From Bifidobacterium breve (lineage in GTDB: Bacteria > Actinomycetota > Acidimicrobiia > Acidimicrobiales > Ilumatobacteraceae), in assembly GCA_945896935.1 (NCBI GenBank), contig CAMDER010000035.1:1-13284 (forward strand): a stretch of DNA of 13,284 nucleotides, read 5' to 3'. Position numbers and translations under genes: made by a program. Below, in pieces: positions 5,858 to 13,281 of this stretch. The notes below the pieces were generated by a model. That model did no database searches. It saw only the letters and a program-made list of their open reading frames with translations, and was not told the DNA's origin. Position 1 is the first letter of the stretch. Each line of letters begins with the position of its first letter.

Positions 5858-6892
5858 ATGAGCAACACCCATGCCGACATCATTGTTGATACAACACCCG
5901 AAGCCAAGACTGCATTCTTCGCCGAACTCCAAACTTATGTTGGTCTAGAAATCGGCGCGCCGACTCCGGCACCAGACGAAATCAACGCACCGATGATTCG
6001 GCATCTCGTCGAGGCTGTTGGCGACAAAAATCCCGTCTATACAAATACCGAGTTAGCAAAACAATCAATTCATGGCGGAATCGTTGCACCTCCCACAATG
6101 TTGCAAGCGTGGGTCATGAACGGCATAGACGGACCAGCACGCACTGGTGACGGGCCCTACGAACAAATGAATCAGTTGTTGTTTTCACGAGGATTCGCCA
6201 GCGTTGTCGGCACCAATAGCGAGCAGACGTACGTCCGCTATCTGCGTCCCGGAGATCAACTCACGATGCGGACGGTCATTGATTCGATCAGCGATGAAAA
6301 GACCACCGGCCTTGGCACCGGACATTTTGTGAGCACGCGCCAAGATTATTACGACGCAAAAAATGAACTCGTCGGTTCAATGCTTTTTCGCATTTTCCGT
6401 TTTCAACCTAAAGCCAAGGCACCAGCCACCAAACCCAAAGTACTTCGCCCACGTCCCGCAACAACCCACGACAATCAGTGGTATTTCGATGGGCTCAACG
6501 ATGGCATCTTGTATTCGCAGGCTTGTGCCGAATGTGCTGAAGTGCGTTTTCCTACTGGGCCGATGTGTCCCACCTGTCATTCATTGAATTGGGACAAAGT
6601 TGAGATGCCGCTATCGGGCACCATTCATAGTTTTGTAATTGCTCATTATCCGCAAGTTCCAAGTTTTGAATATCCGCTCCCCGTTTTGCTTGTTGACATC
6701 GATCCATCGCTCTCTCACACAGACAAGCCAGGCAACAACAAGGTGCGCATGATTATGAACTCTGCTGACACCGACCTCGACACTCTCGTTGTCGGAGCAC
6801 GAGTGCGTATCGAAATTCGTGCAACCGACCCCGATATGAAACTTCCTTTCGCCATTCTCGATCCGACTAGCAACACCGGAGCTGCCTCATGA
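5858..6892 (+). CDS. chsH2: ChsH2-like MaoC/DUF35 fusion: steroid enoyl-CoA hydratase subunit and aldolase partner
   Basis: Two-domain protein of 344 residues; I recall M. tuberculosis ChsH2 (Rv3542c) as 311. Seen: an N-terminal hot-dog (MaoC-like) domain, about 30-185, with the hydratase signature region reading GDKNPVYTN (55-63), where Tyr61 replaces the catalytic His; a Lys/Pro-rich linker (about 184-200); and a C-terminal DUF35 unit with a Cys4 zinc ribbon at C223, C226, C237 and C240 followed by an OB-fold (about 250-335). Known: ChsH1-ChsH2 hydrates the 17(20)-ene of the C22 steroid CoA ester, with catalytic residues in ChsH1, while the DUF35 domain of ChsH2 binds Ltp2 and is needed for the retro-aldol step. 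The missing His fits a non-catalytic MaoC chain. It starts 12 bp after the preceding stop with AAAGAG at 5845-5850, and its TGA overlaps the next ATG by 4 nt. Confidence 0.9.
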   Translation: MSNTHADIIVDTTPEAKTAFFAELQTYVGLEIGAPTPAPDEINAPMIRHLVEAVGDKNPVYTNTELAKQSIHGGIVAPPTMLQAWVMNGIDGPARTGDGPYEQMNQLLFSRGFASVVGTNSEQTYVRYLRPGDQLTMRTVIDSISDEKTTGLGTGHFVSTRQDYYDAKNELVGSMLFRIFRFQPKAKAPATKPKVLRPRPATTHDNQWYFDGLNDGILYSQACAECAEVRFPTGPMCPTCHSLNWDKVEMPLSGTIHSFVIAHYPQVPSFEYPLPVLLVDIDPSLSHTDKPGNNKVRMIMNSADTDLDTLVVGARVRIEIRATDPDMKLPFAILDPTSNTGAAS

Positions 6893-8013
6893 ATTTCGAT
6901 CTTTCCGAAGAACAGCAAGTCATTAAAGATCTCGCCCTCCAGATTTTCGAAGGTCAGTCGACCGTTGAACGCGTCAAGGTCGCCGAAAAAGGTGACGGAT
7001 TCGATCGCGACATGTGGCAACAACTCGCCAACAGCGGCATTCAGGCCCTGTGTGTCCCCGAAGAGTTTGGCGGAAGTGGTTTTGGCGGCGTTGAACTTTC
7101 CCTTGCACTCATGGGGCAAGGTCGCTATGTCGCCCCCGTCCCGCTATGGACAACGGGAGTCAGTGCACTAGCAATTACCGACTTTGGTTCTCCCGACCAA
7201 CAACGCAATCTCTTGCCTGGTCTCGCTAGTGGCGAAACAATTTTTACAATCGCGCTGGCCGAATCGGGCGCTAACGATGTCATGCGGCCCACAGTTGTTG
7301 CAACTGTCACCGGCGACTCAGTGAAGTTGCAGGGTTACAAGCCAGCGGTTCCATTTGCGCAACACGCAAACTTCGTCTTGGTGCCCATCACTTTCGCCGG
7401 CAACTCAAGCAACGATGTTGGCGTAGCCATTGTTGATCTTTCATCAAGTGGTGTTTCACAGACAGAAGTGAAGACAACGAACCACGAGCCACAATCTCAC
7501 ATCTCATTTGACTGCACAATTGCTCTGGGCGATATTCTCGGTCACGGAGCCGGCATCGATAATCGCGAAGCATTGCGTTCTGTTTTTGAGCATTCACTCA
7601 CTGCTCTTGCGGCAATTCAAGTTGGTGTCGCCGAAGGTTCGCTGGCATATGTTTCAACTCACTTGTCGTCACGCCGTCAATTTGGCAAACCTCTCGCCGC
7701 TTTCCAGGCGACAACCCAGCGAGCCGCTGACGGTTACATCACCACTGAAGCGATGCGAGTGACGGCTCTCAATGCTGCGTGGCGACTGGCCGAGGGTTTC
7801 GACGCCCGCCGCGATGTCGCTGTTGCTGCATATTGGGCCAGCGAAGGCGCCCAACAAGTTGTCACCGCCGCACAACACCTGCACGGTGGTATTGGTGCCG
7901 ATGTCGACTACCCCGTGCACCGTTACTTTTTGTGGGGCATTCAATTAGCAAGCGTTCTTGGATCAGCGAGTTCGCACCTCGCCCGACTCGGCAACTTAAT
8001 TGCCAGAACGTGA
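6889..8013 (+). CDS. Acyl-CoA dehydrogenase-like subunit lacking the catalytic Glu (FadE27/FadE28 type)
   Basis: Acyl-CoA dehydrogenase family chain of 374 residues. Seen: N-terminal MNFDLSEEQQ and CVPEEFGGSGFG (55-66); RRQFGKPLAAFQ at 262-273 (FAD-contact segment); QHLHGGIGADVDYPVHRYF at 329-347. The catalytic base is absent at both known places: the MNER/NHER-equivalent segment reads FEHSLT (233-238) with Ser236 at the Glu position, and the C-terminal MCAD-type position has no Glu. Known: ChsE1 (FadE28) and ChsE5 (FadE27) are such base-less chains and work only with a base-bearing chain. Inferred: it pairs with the product of 4631-5845, or with that of 12097-13281. Length and the motif GFDRDMW (37-43) look more like FadE27 than the shorter FadE28. 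It is translationally coupled to chsH2 (ATGA overlap) with GGAG at 6878-6881; 12 bp separate it from chsH1. Confidence 0.88.
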   Translation: MNFDLSEEQQVIKDLALQIFEGQSTVERVKVAEKGDGFDRDMWQQLANSGIQALCVPEEFGGSGFGGVELSLALMGQGRYVAPVPLWTTGVSALAITDFGSPDQQRNLLPGLASGETIFTIALAESGANDVMRPTVVATVTGDSVKLQGYKPAVPFAQHANFVLVPITFAGNSSNDVGVAIVDLSSSGVSQTEVKTTNHEPQSHISFDCTIALGDILGHGAGIDNREALRSVFEHSLTALAAIQVGVAEGSLAYVSTHLSSRRQFGKPLAAFQATTQRAADGYITTEAMRVTALNAAWRLAEGFDARRDVAVAAYWASEGAQQVVTAAQHLHGGIGADVDYPVHRYFLWGIQLASVLGSASSHLARLGNLIART

Positions 8014-8025
8014 AACGAGCCTGAT

Positions 8026-8448
8026 ATGACGACTCTTCCCGCTACCCGTGAATTCAAGAATGTCAACGTTGGCGATGAACTCACAGCGATCGACCTGCCC
8101 ATTACTCGCACCCTTATTGTTTCAACTGCTATCGCCACTCGCGATTATCAAGTTGTTCATCATGATCCGTCCATTGCCGCCGAACGCGGTTCACAAGACA
8201 TCATCATGAATATTCTCACGTCGAATGCATTCGTCGGACGCTTTGTGACCGACTGGACTGGACCCAACTCATTTATTCGTTCGGTCAAAGTTCGCCTTGG
8301 TGCACCCAACTACCCCGGTGACACCATGGTGATCACTGGATCAGTCACCGCGAAAGACGAAGCCACCAAAGCAATCACGGTCGCGGTCAAGGGATCGAAC
8401 TCAATGGGCGACCACATGAATGCAACCGTCGAGGTGGTTTTGCCATGA
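8026..8448 (+). CDS. chsH1: ChsH1-like MaoC-family steroid enoyl-CoA hydratase, catalytic subunit
   Basis: Single hot-dog domain protein, 140 residues; I recall M. tuberculosis ChsH1 as 129. Seen: the stretch SRAIATRD-type motif, here IVSTAIATRDYQVVHHD at 31-47, essentially the same as in mycobacterial ChsH1. Asp40 and His45 correspond to the catalytic Asp29/His34 pair, in the MaoC spacing D-x4-H. VTDWTGPNSFIRSVKVRLG and GDHMNATVEV near the C-terminus also match. Role: with ChsH2 it adds water to the unsaturated 3-carbon side chain to give the 17-hydroxy CoA ester, the substrate of the aldolase. It lies directly before ltp2, as in mycobacteria, with an ATGA overlap. No strong ribosome binding site is visible before 8026, which is 12 bp after the preceding stop, so translation may depend on coupling. 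Assignment is firm; about 10 extra N-terminal residues are the only oddity. Confidence 0.94.
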   Translation: MTTLPATREFKNVNVGDELTAIDLPITRTLIVSTAIATRDYQVVHHDPSIAAERGSQDIIMNILTSNAFVGRFVTDWTGPNSFIRSVKVRLGAPNYPGDTMVITGSVTAKDEATKAITVAVKGSNSMGDHMNATVEVVLP

Positions 8449-9638
8449 GCATCAATCGTCCCGGAAATCAACTCGGAGGCAGGGCCTCAATCGTTGGTAT
8501 CGGTGCAACTGAATTTTCTAAAGATTCTGGTCGCAGCGAAATGAGTTTGGCGAGCGAAGCAGTTGCCGCCGCGATCGCTGATGCTGGTCTGAAGCCATCC
8601 GACATTGACGGCATGGTCACGTATTCAACTGACAATAACCCTGACGTCGAAATTGCTCGCCATGTTGGTATCGGAAGTTTGCGTCATTTCAGTCGCGTGC
8701 ATTACGGCGGCGGTGCCGCGTGCGGCACGATCGTGATGGCTGCAATGGCAGTCGCAACCGGTGTTGCCGACGCAGTTGTTTGTTATCGCGCCTTCAACGA
8801 ACGCAGCGGCCGTCGTTTTGGCGCCGGCGTGCAAGATCTGCCCAATGCAGCAACTGCTGAACGAGCTCAGTTTTCGTGGACAACTCCAGCCGGCCAACTG
8901 ACTCCTGCTAGTTGGGTAGCCATGGTCGCGCGTCGATACATGCACCTTTACGGCGCGACCTCTGCAGATTTTGGTCGAGTAGCCGTCGCTGGACGACGCC
9001 ACGCAGCCAACAACCCTGCTGCGTGGTTTTACAACGACCCCATCACTCTCGAAGATCACCAAGCCAGCCGTTGGATCGTTGATCCCTTGCACTTACTTGA
9101 CTGCTGTCAAGAAAGCGATGGCGGACAAGCTTTAGTCGTCACGAGTGCCGAACGCGCTCGTGATTTGCCGAATACTCCCGCATTAATCGTTGCTGGTGCT
9201 CAAGGTGCTGGCGTCGATCAATGGACCATGACTTCGTTCTTCCGTGACGACATCGCCCAACTTCCTGAAATGAAAGTTGTTGCCGACGAACTATGGACAT
9301 CTTCGGGGCTCACGCCCTCCGATATTCAGACGGCGATTTTGTACGACCACTTCACGCCATACGTGTTGATGCAACTTGAAGAGTTTGGCTTTTGTGGCCG
9401 CGGCGAGGCCAAGGATTTCATCAAAGATGGCGCCCTTGAAATTGGTGGTCGCCTCCCCATCAACACTCACGGTGGCCAACTTGGCGAGGCGTACATCCAT
9501 GGCATGAACGGTATTGCGGAAGCAGTTCGACAGGTCCGTGGCACAAGTGTCAATCAGGTAGATAAGGTTGAAAACGTTCTCGTGACTGCTGGCACGGGTG
9601 TGCCCACAAGCGGGCTAATTCTGGGGGTAGACCGATGA
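8445..9638 (+). CDS. ltp2: Ltp2-like steroid side-chain aldolase (thiolase-fold)
   Basis: Thiolase-fold protein of 397 residues of the lipid-transfer/SCP-x-like group. Seen: N-terminal strand ASIVGIGATEFS (14-25); YGGGAACG at 87-94 with Cys93 at the thiolase nucleophile region; CQESDGGQALVV at 221-232; YDHFTP with Tyr300; NTHGGQLGEAYIHG with His342 and Tyr350; and the C-terminal AGTGVPTSG (382-390), which lacks the second Cys of true degradative thiolases. The Tyr pair, 50 residues apart, corresponds to the two Tyr reported as catalytic in the actinobacterial aldolase (294/344, from memory). Role: with the DUF35 domain of ChsH2 it cleaves the 17-hydroxy C22 CoA ester to androstenedione (or an analogue) and propionyl-CoA, completing side-chain removal. 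GAGG at 8431-8434 precedes the ATG, which overlaps the chsH1 stop by 4 nt; its own stop overlaps the P450 start in the same way. Confidence 0.93.
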   Translation: MSINRPGNQLGGRASIVGIGATEFSKDSGRSEMSLASEAVAAAIADAGLKPSDIDGMVTYSTDNNPDVEIARHVGIGSLRHFSRVHYGGGAACGTIVMAAMAVATGVADAVVCYRAFNERSGRRFGAGVQDLPNAATAERAQFSWTTPAGQLTPASWVAMVARRYMHLYGATSADFGRVAVAGRRHAANNPAAWFYNDPITLEDHQASRWIVDPLHLLDCCQESDGGQALVVTSAERARDLPNTPALIVAGAQGAGVDQWTMTSFFRDDIAQLPEMKVVADELWTSSGLTPSDIQTAILYDHFTPYVLMQLEEFGFCGRGEAKDFIKDGALEIGGRLPINTHGGQLGEAYIHGMNGIAEAVRQVRGTSVNQVDKVENVLVTAGTGVPTSGLILGVDR

Positions 9639-10867
9639 GCCAAGACACCAATTCGGATTTGAGCTTCGACTCACTTGATGTCATTTCCAATGAGGTGTAC
9701 CGCAACGGTCCGCCTCACGAGTTACTCACTCGCCTACGCAATGAAGCTCCAATTGCGCGCCATCGTGGCATCGAACAGGGTTACCCCGAATGGTTTTGGG
9801 CACTCACTCGTCATGCGGACATCGTTGAAGTGAGTCGCAAGTTTCAGACCTATTCTTCGGCGGCCAAAGGCTCGTTAATGAATCAAGATCGACCCGATCT
9901 TGACCTCGCCCGCTTGATGATTGACCTCGATCCTCCCGAACACACTCGCTTGAAGAGTTTGGTCAATCGCGGATTCACGCCTAAGGCAATGCGCATGCTT
10001 GAAACACACTTCCGCGAAGTGGCAATTCAACTCATTGACGAAGCCTTACAAGAGAAAACTCTTGATTTCGTCGACAAGGTTTCGGCCGAACTACCCCTCA
10101 TCGCGATTGCCGAACTTGTCGGAATTCCGGTTGAAGATCGTCGTAAAGTTTTCCACTGGTCAAACACCATGATTGGCACCACCGACCCCGACTTTGCTGG
10201 TTCACCAGAAGATGCCCAAATTGCCGCCGGCGAGTTGTACATGTACTCGAATGAGTTGGCTGCACAGCGCAAGATTGAACCAAAAGATGACATCATCACC
10301 ACGCTGATCAGCGAACACGATGGTGACGTACTCACCGAACACGAATTTGACCTTTTCATGTTGCTGCTCGCCGTTGCCGGCAACGAGACCACCCGTAACG
10401 GAATCAGTCACGGTGTTCTTGCCATGATTGAAAACCCCGATCAGTGGAACTTGTTAAAGAATGATCCAAGTTTGGTGACAACAGCTGTTGAAGAAATTCT
10501 TCGTTGGGGAACTCCGGTCAATAACTTCCGCCGTACTGCGGTGTGCGATGTCGACCTTCACGGAGTTCAGATCAAAGAAGGCGATGCTGTCGCGATGTTG
10601 TATCCATCGGCAAACCGTGACGATTCTGTTTTCAAGGATCCTTTCAAGTTTGATATCTCGCGCAACCCCAACCCGCACGTCACCTTTGGTGGTGGCGGTC
10701 CACACTTCTGCCTCGGCGCAAACTTGGCACGACTTGAAATGCGCATCTTGTTTGAAGAAATGGCCAAGCGCATCGATTCCATCGAGCTCACTGGCGAAGT
10801 TCGCAAATTGCGCTCAAGTTTCATTCACGGGATCAAAACTCTTCCCGTACATCTTCAAGCACGCTAA
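9635..10867 (+). CDS. Cytochrome P450, CYP125/CYP124/CYP142-like sterol-tail hydroxylase
   Basis: Soluble bacterial P450 of 410 residues. Seen: the substrate-region segment DLDPPEHTRLK (98-107); the I-helix oxygen-binding motif AGNETT at 248-253, where Asn replaces the more common Asp/His; ExxR at Glu287-Arg290; and the haem loop FGGGGPHFCLG at 351-361 with Cys359 as the haem ligand. The C-terminus (SFIHGIKTLPV) recalls CYP124, while AGNETTRN and the operon context recall CYP125. Known: this clade oxidises the terminal methyl of cholesterol/cholestenone or methyl-branched lipids to the acid. Inferred: it starts side-chain degradation. In mycobacteria cyp125 stands at the 5' end of the igr operon; here it lies after ltp2, joined by an ATGA overlap and preceded by a G-rich site (CTGGGGGT). 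No ferredoxin or reductase gene is in the window. P450 identity is certain; the exact subfamily is not. Confidence 0.92.
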   Translation: MSQDTNSDLSFDSLDVISNEVYRNGPPHELLTRLRNEAPIARHRGIEQGYPEWFWALTRHADIVEVSRKFQTYSSAAKGSLMNQDRPDLDLARLMIDLDPPEHTRLKSLVNRGFTPKAMRMLETHFREVAIQLIDEALQEKTLDFVDKVSAELPLIAIAELVGIPVEDRRKVFHWSNTMIGTTDPDFAGSPEDAQIAAGELYMYSNELAAQRKIEPKDDIITTLISEHDGDVLTEHEFDLFMLLLAVAGNETTRNGISHGVLAMIENPDQWNLLKNDPSLVTTAVEEILRWGTPVNNFRRTAVCDVDLHGVQIKEGDAVAMLYPSANRDDSVFKDPFKFDISRNPNPHVTFGGGGPHFCLGANLARLEMRILFEEMAKRIDSIELTGEVRKLRSSFIHGIKTLPVHLQAR

Positions 10868-10901
10868 ATACCTTCATCAATTTTCAATTCAAGGAGTCAT
10901 C

Positions 10902-12089
10902 ATGGCCAATCCCGTCATCATCGAAGCAGGTCGTTCAGCAATTGGTAAGCGCAACGGCGCTTTTGCCGATCTTCATGCCGTCAAGTTGCTCGGCGCCGTG
11001 CAGAACGGAGTGTTGCAACGTGCGGGCCTTGACCCAATTTCGCTCGGCCAAATCATCGGTGGCTGCGTCACCCAAGCCGGCGAACAAGCCAGCAACGTGT
11101 CACGTACCGCCTGGCTCAATGAAGGACTCCCCTGGCAAGTTGCCGCAACAACCATCGATTGTCAGTGTGGTTCAAGCCAGCAAGCCAACCACATGATTCA
11201 CAACATGATTCATGCCGGCGTTATTGACTCGGGCATGGCCTGCGGCGTTGAGCACATGAGCAAAGTGTGGTTGGGTGCCAACGTTCCACGACTCGGCGAA
11301 GGCGCCGACACAACTTTTGTCAATGGCAGTTCAAAGCCCGCAGAATTTGCTCTCGACATGCCCGACCAATTCGGTGCAGCCGAGCGCATTGCCGATCGCC
11401 GCGGAATCACTCGTGAGGATGTCGATTACCTCGGTCTTATTTCGCAACAAAAAGCCATCCGCGCCACCGCAGAAGGTCGCTTTGAGCGCGAGATCATTCC
11501 GATCGAAGTGACCGATTCTGAAGGTAAGACAACTGTTGTCTCTCGCGACGGCGGACTCCGTGAAACAACCGCCGAAAAGTTGGCCAGCCTGAACCCCGTG
11601 ATGCCCGGCGGACGCCACACCGCTGGAAACAGCAGTCAGATCAGCGATGGTGCTGCCGCCGTACTGTGGATGGATGCCGATCGTGCCAAAGGCGAAGGCC
11701 TCAAAGCCCGCGCGCGTATTGTTTCGCAGTGCCTCGTTGGTGCTGAACCGTTTTACCACCTTGATGGTCCAGTTCAATCAACCGAAAAAGTTCTCAAAGA
11801 CTCCGGCATGACGATGAAAGATATTGACATCGTTGAAATCAACGAGGCATTCGCCAGCGTGGTGCTGAGTTGGGCGCAAGTTCACGGCGTCAGCCGCGAT
11901 GACTTGATGAGCAAGGTCAATGTGAACGGTGGCGCAATTGCTCTTGGTCACCCGGTTGGTTCAACCGGCAGCCGTCTGATTACGACTGCTCTGCATGAAC
12001 TTGAGCGCACCGACAAAGAGTTTGCTTTGATCACCATGTGTTGCGGTGGCGCTGTTTCAACAGCCACCATCATTCAGCGCATCGGCTAA
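10902..12089 (+). CDS. fadA5: FadA5-like thiolase (steroid beta-ketoacyl-CoA thiolase)
   Basis: Acetyl-CoA acetyltransferase-type thiolase of 395 residues. Seen: VIIEAGRSAIGKRNG at 5-19; TTIDCQCGSSQQAN at 83-96, with Cys89 aligning to the FadA5 nucleophile Cys93; GGLRETT at 217-223; AGNSSQISDGAAAV at 241-254; NEAF at 314-317; GGAIALGHPVGSTGSR at 343-358 with His350; and the second catalytic Cys380 in MCCGGA. The block VGAEPFYHLDGPVQST (279-294) is shared nearly word for word with mycobacterial FadA5, which cleaves the C24/C22 3-keto steroid CoA esters (known). AAGGAG at 10891-10896 with 5-base spacing fixes the start at 10902; the frame is open for 138 codons further upstream, but those lie inside the P450 gene and have no thiolase similarity. 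It follows the P450 by 34 bp with its own strong ribosome binding site, so it may be translated at a higher rate than the coupled genes. Confidence 0.94.
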   Translation: MANPVIIEAGRSAIGKRNGAFADLHAVKLLGAVQNGVLQRAGLDPISLGQIIGGCVTQAGEQASNVSRTAWLNEGLPWQVAATTIDCQCGSSQQANHMIHNMIHAGVIDSGMACGVEHMSKVWLGANVPRLGEGADTTFVNGSSKPAEFALDMPDQFGAAERIADRRGITREDVDYLGLISQQKAIRATAEGRFEREIIPIEVTDSEGKTTVVSRDGGLRETTAEKLASLNPVMPGGRHTAGNSSQISDGAAAVLWMDADRAKGEGLKARARIVSQCLVGAEPFYHLDGPVQSTEKVLKDSGMTMKDIDIVEINEAFASVVLSWAQVHGVSRDDLMSKVNVNGGAIALGHPVGSTGSRLITTALHELERTDKEFALITMCCGGAVSTATIIQRIG

Positions 12090-12099
12090 ATCACATTTA
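12087..12099. other. Small inverted repeat joining the convergent stop codons
   Basis: Seen: TAAAT-CAC-ATTTA, a 5-bp inverted repeat whose two ends contain the TAA of the thiolase gene and, on the other strand, the TAA of the acyl-CoA dehydrogenase gene. Only 7 bp separate the two stop codons. It is too short and AT-rich to be a confident bidirectional terminator; no GC-rich hairpin or T-run is seen nearby, so the transcripts may run into each other. Confidence 0.25.
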
Positions 12100-13281
12100 T
12101 CGAGTTGAGCGCACGAGTCCTAAACCGGCTGTCGCAACCAATTCGCGCTGAATCTCATTGACGCCGCCACCAAATGTGTTGATTTGTGCAGCACGAGCAG
12201 CGCGTTCAACTTCACCATGAATAACTGCGCCTTCAGAACCCTCACGTAGGTGCGATACCGGGCCAAGAATTCCCTGCAGAGTGCGATAGACCTCAACGGC
12301 CTTCTCGGTGCCAAATACTTTGACACCCGATGCTTCGGCTGGTCCGAGCGTGTTATCTGAAACGGCTTTGGCCAACTTCCAGGTCATCAATCGAATGGCA
12401 TCGAGAAGTGCATGACTCTTCGCGAGATCGGCTTGTACCCACGGAACATCGATCATCTTTTGATCGTGACCACTTCCGCTGGGAGTGACGCGACACCATG
12501 TGGTGACATCGTCTAACAGACGTTCGGTCAGACCCGACAACGCGGCCAAACCAACGCGCTCGTGATTGAGCTGCATGGTGATGAGTTTCCAGCCACCGTT
12601 AATTTCACCGATCACATTTTCTTTCGGAACGCGTACATCGGTGTAGTAAGTCGCTGTCGTCATGACTCCACCAACAGTCACAATGGGAGTCCATTCGAAG
12701 CCCGGTGTCTTGGTCGGGACAATGATCAGGGTGATGCCTTGATGCTTCGGTGCTTCGGTGTCGGTGCGGCATGCCAACCAGACATAGTCAGACTGGTTGG
12801 CACCCGAGGTGTAGACCTTGTTGCCATTGATGACCCACTCATCACCATCGAGCACCGCTGAACAACGCAAAGCGGCCAAATCGGTACCAGCCTCGGGTTC
12901 GGTGTAACCAATGGCAAAGTTAATTTCGCCCTGAAGAATTCCGGTGAGGTACTGATCTTTTTGGGCTTGGGTTCCGTGAGCCATGATGGCCGGACCAACC
13001 GTGTTGACCGTGACGAACGGGAACGGCGCATGAGCGCGTTGAATTTCGTCAAACATGATGAACTGATCAGTTGCCGGACGACCCTGGCCGCCGAATTCTT
13101 TGGGCCAACCGAGACCGAGCCAACCATCAGCGCCAAGTTTGCGCACGAGTTCACGGAACAATGGCCTTCCTTCGCCCGATTCACCCAACTCGGCCCGTAC
13201 TTCAGGAGTCAACATCGCCGCAAAATATTCACGGAGTTCTTTGCGTAGTGCCTGCTGTTCGGGAGTTTCGGCGAGATACAT
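12097..13281 (-). CDS. Acyl-CoA dehydrogenase, FadE29/FadE26-like catalytic subunit (ChsE2/ChsE4 type)
   Basis: FAD-dependent acyl-CoA dehydrogenase of 394 residues, convergent with the operon. Seen: N-terminus MYLAETPEQQALRKELREYF-like, closely resembling FadE29 and FadE26; WLGLGWPKEFGGQG at 54-67; GYTEPEAGTDLAALR at 125-139; ATYYTDVRVP at 210-219; QLNHERV with Glu241, the position of the catalytic Glu241 of mycobacterial ChsE2 (from memory); and TFGGGVNEIQRE at 369-380. Known: ChsE2 and ChsE4 are the base-bearing chains of steroid acyl-CoA dehydrogenase heteromers. The C-terminal half looks closer to FadE26, the N-terminal half to FadE29, so I do not choose. Its partner chain could be encoded upstream, beyond the window edge, or could be the base-less chain at 6889. 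The start ATG is 3 bp from the window end, so the ribosome binding site is not visible and an upstream start cannot be excluded. Confidence 0.9.
   Translation of the reverse strand: MYLAETPEQQALRKELREYFAAMLTPEVRAELGESGEGRPLFRELVRKLGADGWLGLGWPKEFGGQGRPATDQFIMFDEIQRAHAPFPFVTVNTVGPAIMAHGTQAQKDQYLTGILQGEINFAIGYTEPEAGTDLAALRCSAVLDGDEWVINGNKVYTSGANQSDYVWLACRTDTEAPKHQGITLIIVPTKTPGFEWTPIVTVGGVMTTATYYTDVRVPKENVIGEINGGWKLITMQLNHERVGLAALSGLTERLLDDVTTWCRVTPSGSGHDQKMIDVPWVQADLAKSHALLDAIRLMTWKLAKAVSDNTLGPAEASGVKVFGTEKAVEVYRTLQGILGPVSHLREGSEGAVIHGEVERAARAAQINTFGGGVNEIQRELVATAGLGLVRSTR

Noticed and set aside
8625..9092. 155-codon minus-strand open frame opposite ltp2
   Set aside because: Shadow of a strongly supported gene; composition rich in Ser/Cys/Thr and no recognisable motif.
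10488..10901. 138-codon in-frame extension upstream of the FadA5-like thiolase
   Set aside because: It lies within the P450 coding region in another frame, shows no thiolase similarity, and the strong AAGGAG before ATG 10902 together with FadA5 alignment fixes the start there.
12087..12110. Bidirectional intrinsic terminator between the convergent genes
   Set aside because: Only a 5-bp AT-rich inverted repeat is present, without a GC stem or T-tract.
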